Assembly: GCA_903884005.1 (NCBI GenBank) | Contig: CAISDA010000057.1 | Span: 1 to 49,562 of the forward strand | Source: an uncultured Ignavibacteriota bacterium | Lineage (GTDB): Bacteria; Bacteroidota; Ignavibacteria; UBA10030; UBA8401 | DNA length: 49,562 nucleotides | Direction: 5' to 3' | Shown: piece after piece, positions 18,225 through 25,434 of the stretch | Layout of the letters: the number at the start of each line of letters is the position of its first letter | Numbering within the stretch: position 1 is the first letter of the stretch | Program-made: the position numbers and the translations under genes | Notes under the pieces: model-generated | The model's database searches: none | What the model was told of the DNA's origin: nothing | What the model saw: the letters and a program-made list of their open reading frames with translations, nothing else

Positions 18225-18395
18225 CCCGAAGGGAACGCCGGGCATCACGGGCATGTGAAAATCCTTGGCATCGGCAATCCAGCGATACCTCGCAAATGTT
18301 GAATCTCCGCGATAGGTCAGACGTGCATCCAACTGGGGAATCTGCCTCATCTTCAGGTATTGATCGAAGAAGTAGTTGAAATCGCACCCGTGAAA
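18225..18395 (-). pseudogene. Fragment of an M1-family aminopeptidase (C-terminal part)
   Basis: On the minus strand the segments DFNYFFDQYLKMRQIPQLD and then YRWIADAKDFHMPV match the C-terminal region of bacterial M1 metallopeptidases (typically DFxxFFDQYL..IPxLEY and YRW..GFDMPV). Only about 55 codons are present. The zinc motif HExxH, which lies far N-terminal, is absent, and homology stops on both sides: on one side at the GH13 gene and on the other at the antitoxin remnant. This is a dead remnant. Confidence 0.6.
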
Positions 18396-18607
18396 TTGCC
18401 ACACTTTGCCGTGAGCAGGATATTCCGGTTTTCTTGACAACCAATGGCGAGGGTCATCTCGTTGTAATGAGCATTAATCATTACGAAAGGATCAGTGCTC
18501 GTCTGGACCTATATGAAAAACTTGACCAGCTTGCCACTGGCGAGAAAGGATTTACCCATAAACAGGTTTTTTCAAAACTTCGTCAACGAATAAATGTCCG
18601 AAAATAA
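18380..18607 (+). pseudogene. Phd/YefM-type antitoxin, 5'-truncated
   Basis: A plus-strand frame encodes EIATLCREQDIPVFLTTNGE followed by GHLVVMSINHYE, the hallmark N-terminal DNA-binding half of Phd/YefM antitoxins, and continues to a TAA at 18605-18607. A stop codon lies just upstream (18377-18379), and the usual first 15-20 residues including the start are missing. The frame begins where the M1 peptidase fragment on the other strand ends. An internal ATG at 18467 could give a short C-terminal peptide that might still bind the toxin. Confidence 0.65.
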
Positions 18608-18788
18608 GTTTCGTCTGCAATACTTACAAACGGCTCTTGATGATTTGATAGGCATCTTGGATTACATTGCTCAAGATTCTATTGAAAGAGCACACTCCTT
18701 TGTGTATAAAATTGAAAAACGTATTAAATCTCTTGAATCGCATCCTTTGCTTGGAATAATCCCAAGGCCCCGAGAACAAACACAGTAG
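18594..18788 (+). CDS. RelE/ParE-family toxin, probably C-terminally truncated
   Basis: This 64-residue frame overlaps the antitoxin remnant by 14 bases, the usual arrangement for a toxin-antitoxin pair. The sequence FRLQYLQTALDDLIGILDYI, then the IERAHSFVYKIEKRIKSLESHP segment and LLGIIPR, matches the N-terminal two thirds of RelE/ParE toxins. Family members are about 90-100 residues and end with two more beta-strands carrying catalytic or binding residues. Here the frame stops 6 residues after GIIPR, so the C-terminal strands are missing. The toxin is probably inactive, consistent with loss of the antitoxin start. Confidence 0.65.
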   Translation: MSENKFRLQYLQTALDDLIGILDYIAQDSIERAHSFVYKIEKRIKSLESHPLLGIIPRPREQTQ

Positions 18789-18817
18789 GAAGATGTTCGA
18801 ATATCCGATGCCTTCAT

Positions 18818-20974
18818 CTACTTCACATTTTTTTCCAGCGCTTCTTTCACCCGTGCGGGTGTGATGGGCAGTTGGAATACGCGCGCGCCGACGGCATCGT
18901 ACACGGCGTTCGCGATGACCGCCCCCATGAGTATGATTGCAGGTTCGCCTCCGCCTTGCGGCGGCGCTTCATTATCGGTCACGAACGCCGTTTCGATTGT
19001 GGGAAGCCAGGAGAAGCGCGGGATGTCGTACGTATCGAAATTTTCCTCCATGATCTCTCCGCCTTTGAAGCGAACATGTTCCGATAATGCGTATCCCAAC
19101 CCCATCGTAATGCAGCCTTCCATCTGTATCGTCGCGCCTTCGGGATTCACAACGAGGCCCATGTCCTGAACGCAGACAACGCGCTTCACGCGCACAGTGC
19201 CTGTGGACGCGTCGACCTCGACCTCGGCGATGGCTGCCACAGGAGTACCGGCATCGATGCCGCAGGCGACACCAATGCCGCGCTTGCTCGGAGCTTTCGC
19301 CGCAACCCATCCAAATTTTTCAGCCGCCAGTGTCAAGACGTCCCGCATTTTCTTATCGGTCATATTCTGCAGACGGAATTCGATGGGGTCCACGCCCGCC
19401 TTCGACGCCATGATATCGATCTGTGATTCGCGCGCGAATGTATTCGTGTTGTTGCCCGGCGCCCGCCATGCCCCCGTGGCGAACGGATGTGGGCCCTCTG
19501 CCCCGTTCACACTTGCATCAAACGCCGTCGTGACAGCGTTGGGTATGGTGTAAAAATGCGCCGCGCCCCGGTCCCCGGCAAAGTAGACATTGTACTCCCA
19601 CGCGCTCATTTTTCCGAGCGCATCGATGCCCGATGTGATGGTGACGACCGCCGCAGGCCTGAACGCATCGAAGAAAAATTCTTCCTTCCGCGTGTATGCC
19701 ACCTGCACAGGCTTGCCAGAGAGTTGTGCAAGACGCGCCGCTTCCGCCGCCTGCAGGTTTCGCGTCTTCCCGCCGAACCCTCCGCCGACATACGGAGTGA
19801 TGACGCGGACATTCTCCGAACTGAAACCGAGCTCGTGCGCGATCTCTTCCTTGCACGTAAATGGGTTTTGCGTCGACGCCCAAACAGTGGCTTTGCCGTT
19901 TTCGATCACAGCGAGCGCGGCATGAGGTTCCATTGCCGCATGCGCCTTATATCCGTCGAGGAACGTCGAAGTGACGATGGCGGCAGATTCCGCCTTCCCT
20001 TTGTTGATGTCGCCCTGTTGCGCGACAATTTTTCCCCCGGCAGCGGCCTTCAAGAGATGGTCGAAAACCGTGTTGTCGTCGAAGGCGGTCGGTGGAGTCT
20101 CATAGCGCGCTTTGATCTTCGAAAGCGCATACTCCGCCATGTCGGGAAGCCGATGGAGCGCCGCGACAAGCGTGCCCTCGTGAATGATGACGACATCCTT
20201 CACGAGTTTCGCCTCGGCGATGTCAACATCGACGAGCTTCGATGCGTGAGACGGCGGACGCAGAATTTTTGCATACAGCATGCCGGGAAGGCGCATGTCG
20301 GCGGCGTACACCGTCTTGCCTGTCACCTTCTCCCGGCCATCCCGGCGCAGATGGGACGTGTTCATGATCCTGAACTCTGAAAATTTCTTGACGACGGCCT
20401 TTCCGGTCGCATGCCGCTCGATCGACCTTCCGTGCGCCAGCTCTCCGTACGACACCCGATGCTGCGGATGGTCTTTTTCGAAGACGATGCCATTCTCGAC
20501 TGCGAGATTCGCTGCCGGCACCGAGAGGTGTTCCGAGGCCAATTCAAGGAGCACCAACCGGGCCTCTGCTCCGGCGGCGCGGAGCGCGGGACTGAATGAG
20601 CGGGTTGAGAGCGAACCGAATGTCCCCCTGTCCCACGGACAGAGATCGGTATCACCCATGACCATATCGATCGACTCGAGGGCGGTGTCGAGTTCATCGG
20701 CGAGCATTTGGGCTAGCGATGTGACGATGCCTTGTCCCATTTCTATCTTGCCGACATAACACGCGATGCGGCCGTTTTCGGTGATCCTCAGGAATGCATT
20801 GAAGTCCGTCGGGAGAGCTCGAGCCTGCCGCTGCTGGGCGATCGCAGGCAGTTCGCCGATCGTAAAAAAGAGGACGATGCCTCCGCCCGCAAGCTTTAAG
20901 AAGTCCCGGCGGTCGATCTCGAACGTTTCGCGAAGAGCCGCGGCTTCAGCGTCGATGTGATGATGCTTCCTCAT
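18818..20974 (-). CDS. Molybdenum hydroxylase large subunit (xanthine dehydrogenase family), Tat-exported
   Basis: This 718-residue protein begins with a twin-arginine-type leader (IDRRDFLKLAGGG) followed by a hydrophobic segment, so the enzyme is probably exported folded to the periplasm. Molybdopterin-binding motifs are present in order: GKIEMGQGIVTSLAQMLADE, GTFGSLSTRS, the VTGKTVYAADMRLPGMLYAKI hinge, YVGGGFGGKTRN, GAWRAPGNNT and the C-terminal GGGEPA with catalytic Glu677. The layout (leader, large subunit without FAD domain, separate small Fe-S subunit) is that of IorB / isoquinoline 1-oxidoreductase or periplasmic aldehyde oxidoreductases. It oxidises an aldehyde or N-heterocycle and passes electrons through the Fe-S subunit, usually to a cytochrome. 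Its start lies one base after the stop of the Fe-S gene, so translation is coupled. No FAD subunit and no cofactor-insertion chaperone are visible in the window. Confidence 0.9.
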   Translation of the reverse strand: MRKHHHIDAEAAALRETFEIDRRDFLKLAGGGIVLFFTIGELPAIAQQRQARALPTDFNAFLRITENGRIACYVGKIEMGQGIVTSLAQMLADELDTALESIDMVMGDTDLCPWDRGTFGSLSTRSFSPALRAAGAEARLVLLELASEHLSVPAANLAVENGIVFEKDHPQHRVSYGELAHGRSIERHATGKAVVKKFSEFRIMNTSHLRRDGREKVTGKTVYAADMRLPGMLYAKILRPPSHASKLVDVDIAEAKLVKDVVIIHEGTLVAALHRLPDMAEYALSKIKARYETPPTAFDDNTVFDHLLKAAAGGKIVAQQGDINKGKAESAAIVTSTFLDGYKAHAAMEPHAALAVIENGKATVWASTQNPFTCKEEIAHELGFSSENVRVITPYVGGGFGGKTRNLQAAEAARLAQLSGKPVQVAYTRKEEFFFDAFRPAAVVTITSGIDALGKMSAWEYNVYFAGDRGAAHFYTIPNAVTTAFDASVNGAEGPHPFATGAWRAPGNNTNTFARESQIDIMASKAGVDPIEFRLQNMTDKKMRDVLTLAAEKFGWVAAKAPSKRGIGVACGIDAGTPVAAIAEVEVDASTGTVRVKRVVCVQDMGLVVNPEGATIQMEGCITMGLGYALSEHVRFKGGEIMEENFDTYDIPRFSWLPTIETAFVTDNEAPPQGGGEPAIILMGAVIANAVYDAVGARVFQLPITPARVKEALEKNVK

Positions 20975-20975
20975 G

Positions 20976-21452
20976 TCAGAATCCCCCTTCCATTTCCTTC
21001 GCTGCTGTCGCGACGGCTTCGATGATCCGCTTATGGGCGCCGCACCGACAGAGATTGTTTTCCATTCCCATGGTGATCTCCCCGCGTGAAGGATGCGGAT
21101 GGTGGGAAAGGAATCCTGCCGCTGTCATGATCATTCCCGGCGTGCAGTATCCGCACTGGAGCGCATCATGCGCCATGAACGCTTGCTGCACAGGATGCAG
21201 CACCTCGCCCTTCGCCAACCCTTCGATCGTTGTCACATGCTTGCCGCCGACGCTCTTCATCGGCGTCTGGCATGAGCGGACCGCTTCTCCGTCGATGAGC
21301 ACGGTGCATGACCCGCACAACCCTTCACCGCATCCGTATTTCGTGCCGGTGAGTTCGAGATCGGTCCGCAGCACCCACAGCAACATCCGATCGTTGTCAA
21401 CATGAAGACTGACGGCTTTTCCATTGAGAGTGAATTGCACGGTTTCATCCAT
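20976..21452 (-). CDS. (2Fe-2S)-binding small subunit of the molybdenum hydroxylase
   Basis: The ATG at 21452, with GGGGGAG upstream, gives the normal 158-residue length; longer in-frame starts are unlikely. The N-terminal plant-ferredoxin-type cluster is held by C41, C46, C49 (CGEGLCGSC) and C61. The C-terminal helical domain cluster is held by C100, C103 (QCGYC) and C135, C137 (LCRC), the standard pattern of CoxS/IorA-type subunits. It has no signal of its own and would be carried out by hitch-hiking on the Tat leader of the large subunit. It is transcribed first in a two-gene operon from a consensus promoter about 80 bases upstream. Confidence 0.92.
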   Translation of the reverse strand: MDETVQFTLNGKAVSLHVDNDRMLLWVLRTDLELTGTKYGCGEGLCGSCTVLIDGEAVRSCQTPMKSVGGKHVTTIEGLAKGEVLHPVQQAFMAHDALQCGYCTPGMIMTAAGFLSHHPHPSRGEITMGMENNLCRCGAHKRIIEAVATAAKEMEGGF

Positions 21453-21533
21453 ATATGGCTCCCCCGGCTGCGGCCGATTGATAGGAAAGGTGATGCGAGT
21501 TGTTGCTGCTCGTTCTCTTCGCACAGACATTGC

Positions 21534-21562
21534 AATATCGCTTTCAACAGAAACGATAGCAA
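21534..21562 (-). promoter_or_regulatory. Promoter of the molybdenum hydroxylase operon (TTGCTA-17-GATATT)
   Basis: On the minus strand TTGCTA (21557-21562), 17 bases ending in GTTGAAAGC, then GATATT (21534-21539). It combines the -35 form seen at 16102 with the -10 form seen at 5612, which ties the two promoter subtypes together. Confidence 0.55.
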
Positions 21563-21728
21563 GCAATATCCGAAAATTCTTTCCCAAAAATATATACCGC
21601 TCCGCGAACAATTGCATTTGTTTATTACAACCATGAGCGATACATTATAATAGTATCGATAAAGAGTCGGAAACACAGGGTGCGTTGACATTCGGAAATA
21701 ATGAACCATGCCGGCAGCCGGCAATTTT

Positions 21729-21757
21729 TTCTTACTATTTCACCACTATACTACATT
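21729..21757 (+). promoter_or_regulatory. Candidate promoter of the propeller gene at 21772 (TTCTTA-17-TACATT)
   Basis: TTCTTA (21729-21734) and TACATT (21752-21757) are 17 bases apart. The predicted transcript start falls only about 7 bases before the GTG start codon, which would make the message nearly leaderless. Confidence 0.4.
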
Positions 21758-21771
21758 AAAATTTCCCGCCC

Positions 21772-22767
21772 GTGAACCGTACAATTGCATTTGCCGCTCT
21801 TTGCCTCATTACCTGCCAGATAGCCGAAGGCCAGCAGGAAACCATGTACATGTCGGTGCTCAATTCGCGCAAGCACCGGTTGAATGCGAGCGACAATCCG
21901 CAAGTCGGGCTGTTCGTCAGCACGGATAGAGGACAAACGTGGACCCACCGCGGCTGGCGGGAATATACACGGATGTTCTATACGGAGGCCGGTCCCGATG
22001 GAACGCTCTGGTCCGCGTGCGGCAATGGCGTCATGCGCTCCACTGATGGAGCGCAGAGTTGGAAAATTGTCACCGACTGGCACGTCACTGAAGTCCTGAA
22101 GGTGAAGGTGGATCCTTCACACCCCGGGACGGTCTTTGCAGCAACGGCATACGGGATCATCAAGAGCTCGGATCATGGCGACACCTGGGCTGCGCACAAT
22201 ACCGGGCTTCGCCATCCGTTCACCGCCGACGTGCTTGTGGACCGGACAAATAGCCGGAAGATCTTTGCGGCCACCGAGGACGGAATCTTCCAGAGCGTTG
22301 ACGCTGGGAATACATGGAGCCTGGCGGGATTGAACGGGAAGGGTGTGCGAACGATCGTGCAGGATCCGGTGCACGGAACAACCTTGTGGGCCGGGACGGA
22401 GGACGACGGCGTGTTTCTCTCAACAGACGGCGGCACGAGCTGGATGCAGAGGATCTCGGGATTGTCTCACAAGACCGTCTACGCAGTCCTGATAGACCCG
22501 AAAAATCCGGATCGGATATTTCTCGGCACACACGGAGGAGGCGTCTACGCTTCGGCAGATGGAGGGGCGCAATGGGTACAGCGGAGCGACGGGTTGACAT
22601 TGCCGGTCATCCACACACTGGCAATGGTCGCTGGAAATCCGGAGACAATTTTTGCCGGGTCGCTGAACGGGGGGCTTTTTCAGAGCACCGATGGCGGAGT
22701 GCATTGGACATTCAACAGTCAGGAAGAAGCCCAGGTCTGGGGCCTGACGGTGGGTCCGAAGCGGTGA
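21772..22767 (+). CDS. Secreted BNR/Ycf48-like beta-propeller protein
   Basis: This 331-residue protein starts at a GTG. No ATG is available: an in-frame stop lies 15 bases upstream, and the next codons form the signal peptide (NRTIAFAALCLITCQIAEG). Seven Asp-box-like repeats can be counted: STDRGQTW, STDGAQSW, SSDHGDTW, SVDAGNTW, STDGGTSW, SADGGAQW and STDGGVHW. They are spaced about 42-45 residues apart as in a seven-bladed propeller. Each blade also carries a VDP-HPGTVFAAT-like strand, as in Vps10/sortilin-type bacterial propellers. There is no T9SS tail, unlike the other two propeller proteins in the window, so this one should be periplasmic or lipid-free secreted. No Shine-Dalgarno sequence is visible. 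A glycan-binding or structural role is inferred. Confidence 0.8.
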   Translation: MNRTIAFAALCLITCQIAEGQQETMYMSVLNSRKHRLNASDNPQVGLFVSTDRGQTWTHRGWREYTRMFYTEAGPDGTLWSACGNGVMRSTDGAQSWKIVTDWHVTEVLKVKVDPSHPGTVFAATAYGIIKSSDHGDTWAAHNTGLRHPFTADVLVDRTNSRKIFAATEDGIFQSVDAGNTWSLAGLNGKGVRTIVQDPVHGTTLWAGTEDDGVFLSTDGGTSWMQRISGLSHKTVYAVLIDPKNPDRIFLGTHGGGVYASADGGAQWVQRSDGLTLPVIHTLAMVAGNPETIFAGSLNGGLFQSTDGGVHWTFNSQEEAQVWGLTVGPKR

Positions 22768-22886
22768 ATGGACATCGAGCTTCAACCTCTTCGCCCCCTG
22801 CGTCTGACTGCAAGGGCAGAACAGCCTCTTGACGGCAGAGACTGGCAATCCACAGTTTCAACACAGATCAATTAAATTTCGCTTAT

Positions 22887-24671
22887 ATGAACATTCCACA
22901 ACGCATCGTTTTTTTTGTGCTGAATCTGTTGAGCATAGTCTCGGGAGTGATCGCTCAACCAGGGTTCGAAGAACGCAGAACCCGACTGCTTACCGTAGCG
23001 GGTGCTGAAAACGAAAAAAGTTTTTATGCCGCGCTGGCCAAACTGCGGCTTGGCAAGGATACCGCGCGCGCCTTTGTGATGCTGGATTCGCTCACAGCCG
23101 ACAACGCCATGGGAGGCATGTTTTATTCGTATACGCTCATCGGGACGTATCTCTATACGCGCCACCTCCTGCCCGATTCACTGCAGCACAAGATCCGTAA
23201 TGCGTACAACAACAGAACCATGTACCGCGGCGATACGGAGAACCACTGGGTCATGTACTACACCGGCCTCTACCTCGCATCGCAAACATGGCCTGGCGAG
23301 GACGGCAGCCGCTGGTTCAACGGGAAAAGTTCGGACGAGAACTTCCGCGAAGCGAAAGGATGGCTCGAGCAGTGGATGCACATCACCAGTACGATCGGAC
23401 AAGGAGAGTTCGATTCCCCCACGTACAGCACCGTCTTCATCACTCCCATGTTGGTCATGTATGAATTTGCCGCCGACCCGGTCATGAAACGCCGTGCCCA
23501 GATGATGCTCGACTTGCTCTTCGTGGACTTTGCCGCCGAAGAACTCGGCGGCAACTACGGAGGCGGCCATAGCCGCGACTACCCCGAGGATATCATCAAC
23601 CCGCTTTCGGCTCCGATCACGCGCTTTTCCTGGCTCTACTTCGGCCAGCCGGACATCGAGCGGTGGGACGAAGCGCGCCTGCGCCCGCGCAACCGTGGGT
23701 CGTGGGAAACCGTCTTCGCGGCTCTCAGTTCGTACAGGCTTTCGGATATCATCTACCACATCGGCACCGACCGGTCCGTTCCGTATGTCCATACCGAAAC
23801 GAAGCGTGTCCGAAATGAGATCCGCTTCAGCGACCAACTCAATCCTCCGGTGTACAAATACACGTACATGACGCCCGACTACGTCATCGGGTCACTGCAA
23901 GGGGGGATTCTCCAACCGATCCAGCAACATACCTGGAGTGCCATATGGCTTTCTAGTAAACCCAACAACACGCTGTTCACGCTTCATCCGTCATACTCCG
24001 GGAAGGAGCTCGCCATGTTCTTTCCGGAAGACCAAAAATTTCTCGCAGAAGAGGTGGACCGTTATCATCTCGTGTACACAAACCCGGACAAGTGGAACTC
24101 CAGCTCTCCGTATGAACAGACGTTTCAGCACAAGGATGCGTTGATCGTCCTTTACAACATCGACGAAAACGCAAAGCATCAGCACATCGATGGATTTTTT
24201 CCAAAAAGCCTGGACCAGCGAATCATTGATTCCACCGGTTGGATCTTCTGTCGGGCGGGTCGAACGTACATCGCCTTTTATCCATTGAAGCCGTACTCGT
24301 GGATCGAGGAGGATGTGAACTGGCGCTTGCGAAGCGCGGAGCGGAAAAACGGCGCCGTGGTGCAGATGGGAGCGGAACGGATCTATGGCTCGTTCGAGAA
24401 TTTCACGACGGCCATACGAAAGACGCACGTGAACAAAAACAACTTTGACCAGAATCTCACAATCGAATACAGATCGCCGGCTGGTGATACAATGAAATTC
24501 ACGTATGGCGGGGACCGGATCATCAACGGGAAGGCGGTAAATTTCAACGACTACGGCCTGTTCAACGGACCATTCGTCAAGGCCGCCGTGGGAACGGGCG
24601 TCATCACGCTTCAGTACAAAGAACAGCAACGGATACTGGACTTCAACAAGGCAACGATCACAGATCGATGA
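22887..24671 (+). CDS. Secreted protein of unknown function, probable alpha/alpha-toroid
   Basis: This 594-residue protein has a signal peptide (MNIPQRIVFFVLNLLSIVSGVIAQ). I do not recognise a named family. Residues about 60-330 are helix-rich, with aromatic and acidic motifs: ENHWVMYYTGLYLASQTWPGE, IGQGEFDSPTY and GGGHSRDYPED. These resemble the (alpha/alpha) barrel of alginate lyase, heparinase-like and GH88-type enzymes. The C-terminal half (about 340-594) is rich in beta-strand patterns, as in the sandwich that follows the toroid in several polysaccharide lyases. Conserved-looking Asn-His, Tyr and His residues (ENHW, SPTY, HSRDY, KHQHIDG) are candidates for a lyase active site. This is inference from pattern only. 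It lies 120 bases after the propeller gene on the same strand and could share its transcript; a weak TTGACG-17-ACAGTT pair lies in the gap. Confidence 0.55.
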   Translation: MNIPQRIVFFVLNLLSIVSGVIAQPGFEERRTRLLTVAGAENEKSFYAALAKLRLGKDTARAFVMLDSLTADNAMGGMFYSYTLIGTYLYTRHLLPDSLQHKIRNAYNNRTMYRGDTENHWVMYYTGLYLASQTWPGEDGSRWFNGKSSDENFREAKGWLEQWMHITSTIGQGEFDSPTYSTVFITPMLVMYEFAADPVMKRRAQMMLDLLFVDFAAEELGGNYGGGHSRDYPEDIINPLSAPITRFSWLYFGQPDIERWDEARLRPRNRGSWETVFAALSSYRLSDIIYHIGTDRSVPYVHTETKRVRNEIRFSDQLNPPVYKYTYMTPDYVIGSLQGGILQPIQQHTWSAIWLSSKPNNTLFTLHPSYSGKELAMFFPEDQKFLAEEVDRYHLVYTNPDKWNSSSPYEQTFQHKDALIVLYNIDENAKHQHIDGFFPKSLDQRIIDSTGWIFCRAGRTYIAFYPLKPYSWIEEDVNWRLRSAERKNGAVVQMGAERIYGSFENFTTAIRKTHVNKNNFDQNLTIEYRSPAGDTMKFTYGGDRIINGKAVNFNDYGLFNGPFVKAAVGTGVITLQYKEQQRILDFNKATITDR

Positions 24672-24692
24672 ACGGATCCGTCACAGCGCATC

Positions 24693-24715
24693 ACCCCGGG
24701 AGCGGGACCCGGGGT
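24693..24715 (+). terminator. Hairpin after the unknown toroid gene
   Basis: A perfect 8-base GC-rich stem (ACCCCGGG / CCCGGGGT) with a 7-base loop lies 20 bases after the stop at 24671. The T-run expected for a strong intrinsic terminator is missing, so termination efficiency is uncertain. It also separates the convergent DUF1761 gene. Confidence 0.45.
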
Positions 24716-24809
24716 TCTCCAACACACCCACGCCGCTGCGCACAACGACGCCGGTCCCGATGAAACCACTTCGATTTGTTATATACTCTCTACCCCTTCC
24801 TCACACCCG

Positions 24810-25214
24810 TTATTGCCACGCAGACAGGATCGACCCCATGACAAGCAGAGAGACGAGCCAGAATGCGTTGTCCAGCAGCCACAGTTTCCACGGCCGTTTT
24901 TCGTAGAGCACGTTGGTCAAGGTGACGGGAGCGATAAATCCCAGCCAGCTGAAGAAGCCGCCCATGATGCCGCCTCCGATACCGCTCATATGAACATACG
25001 CATTTCCGAAGGCGATCGAATGCAGGAGAACAAAACTCATCACGAATGAACTGATGAGCACGAGGACGATGTTCATCGGGGCCGGCTTCATCTCGGTGAT
25101 ACCGGTCAATGCGCTCCAGGTCTTGCCGAAGAGAAATGCGTACCAGATAGCGGCGATGGCGTAGTTGACAAGAGCTGCAACCACTACGGCGAGATAGTTG
25201 ACGTGGACTTCCAT
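24810..25214 (-). CDS. DUF1761 family small membrane protein
   Basis: This 134-residue inner-membrane protein has four predicted transmembrane segments: about 5-27, 48-70, 78-100 and 112-132. The N-terminal VVVAALVNYAIAAIWYAFLF and the GKTWSALTG segment are typical of DUF1761 proteins, whose function is unknown. The ATG at 25214 has a strong GGAGG site. A TTCATT-17-TAAAAT pair lies about 20-50 bases upstream. It stands alone between a convergent gene and the DUF4153 gene and shows no link to the carbohydrate genes. Confidence 0.8.
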   Translation of the reverse strand: MEVHVNYLAVVVAALVNYAIAAIWYAFLFGKTWSALTGITEMKPAPMNIVLVLISSFVMSFVLLHSIAFGNAYVHMSGIGGGIMGGFFSWLGFIAPVTLTNVLYEKRPWKLWLLDNAFWLVSLLVMGSILSAWQ

Positions 25215-25434
25215 TGCGATAACCTCCAGTGATTTTAGTGATGAGTTTATTGAAAATGAACAACTACCATCCGCCTATCTGCACGATATTTTTCCGGGGA
25301 ATGCGGGAGCTTTCAATACAGATAGAGAGAGATTCTGTTCAGATGCCGGAGAACGATCACTATCATAGAACATATCATGAAGATAAACGTTCCGAAAAAT
25401 GCAATGGTCTCCCATCCATAGTGAACCATCCATA

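Noticed and set aside
19487-20380. Long plus-strand frame (297 codons) opposite the molybdenum hydroxylase
   Set aside because: It is antisense to strongly conserved motifs and extremely arginine-rich; it is a shadow of a GC-rich gene.
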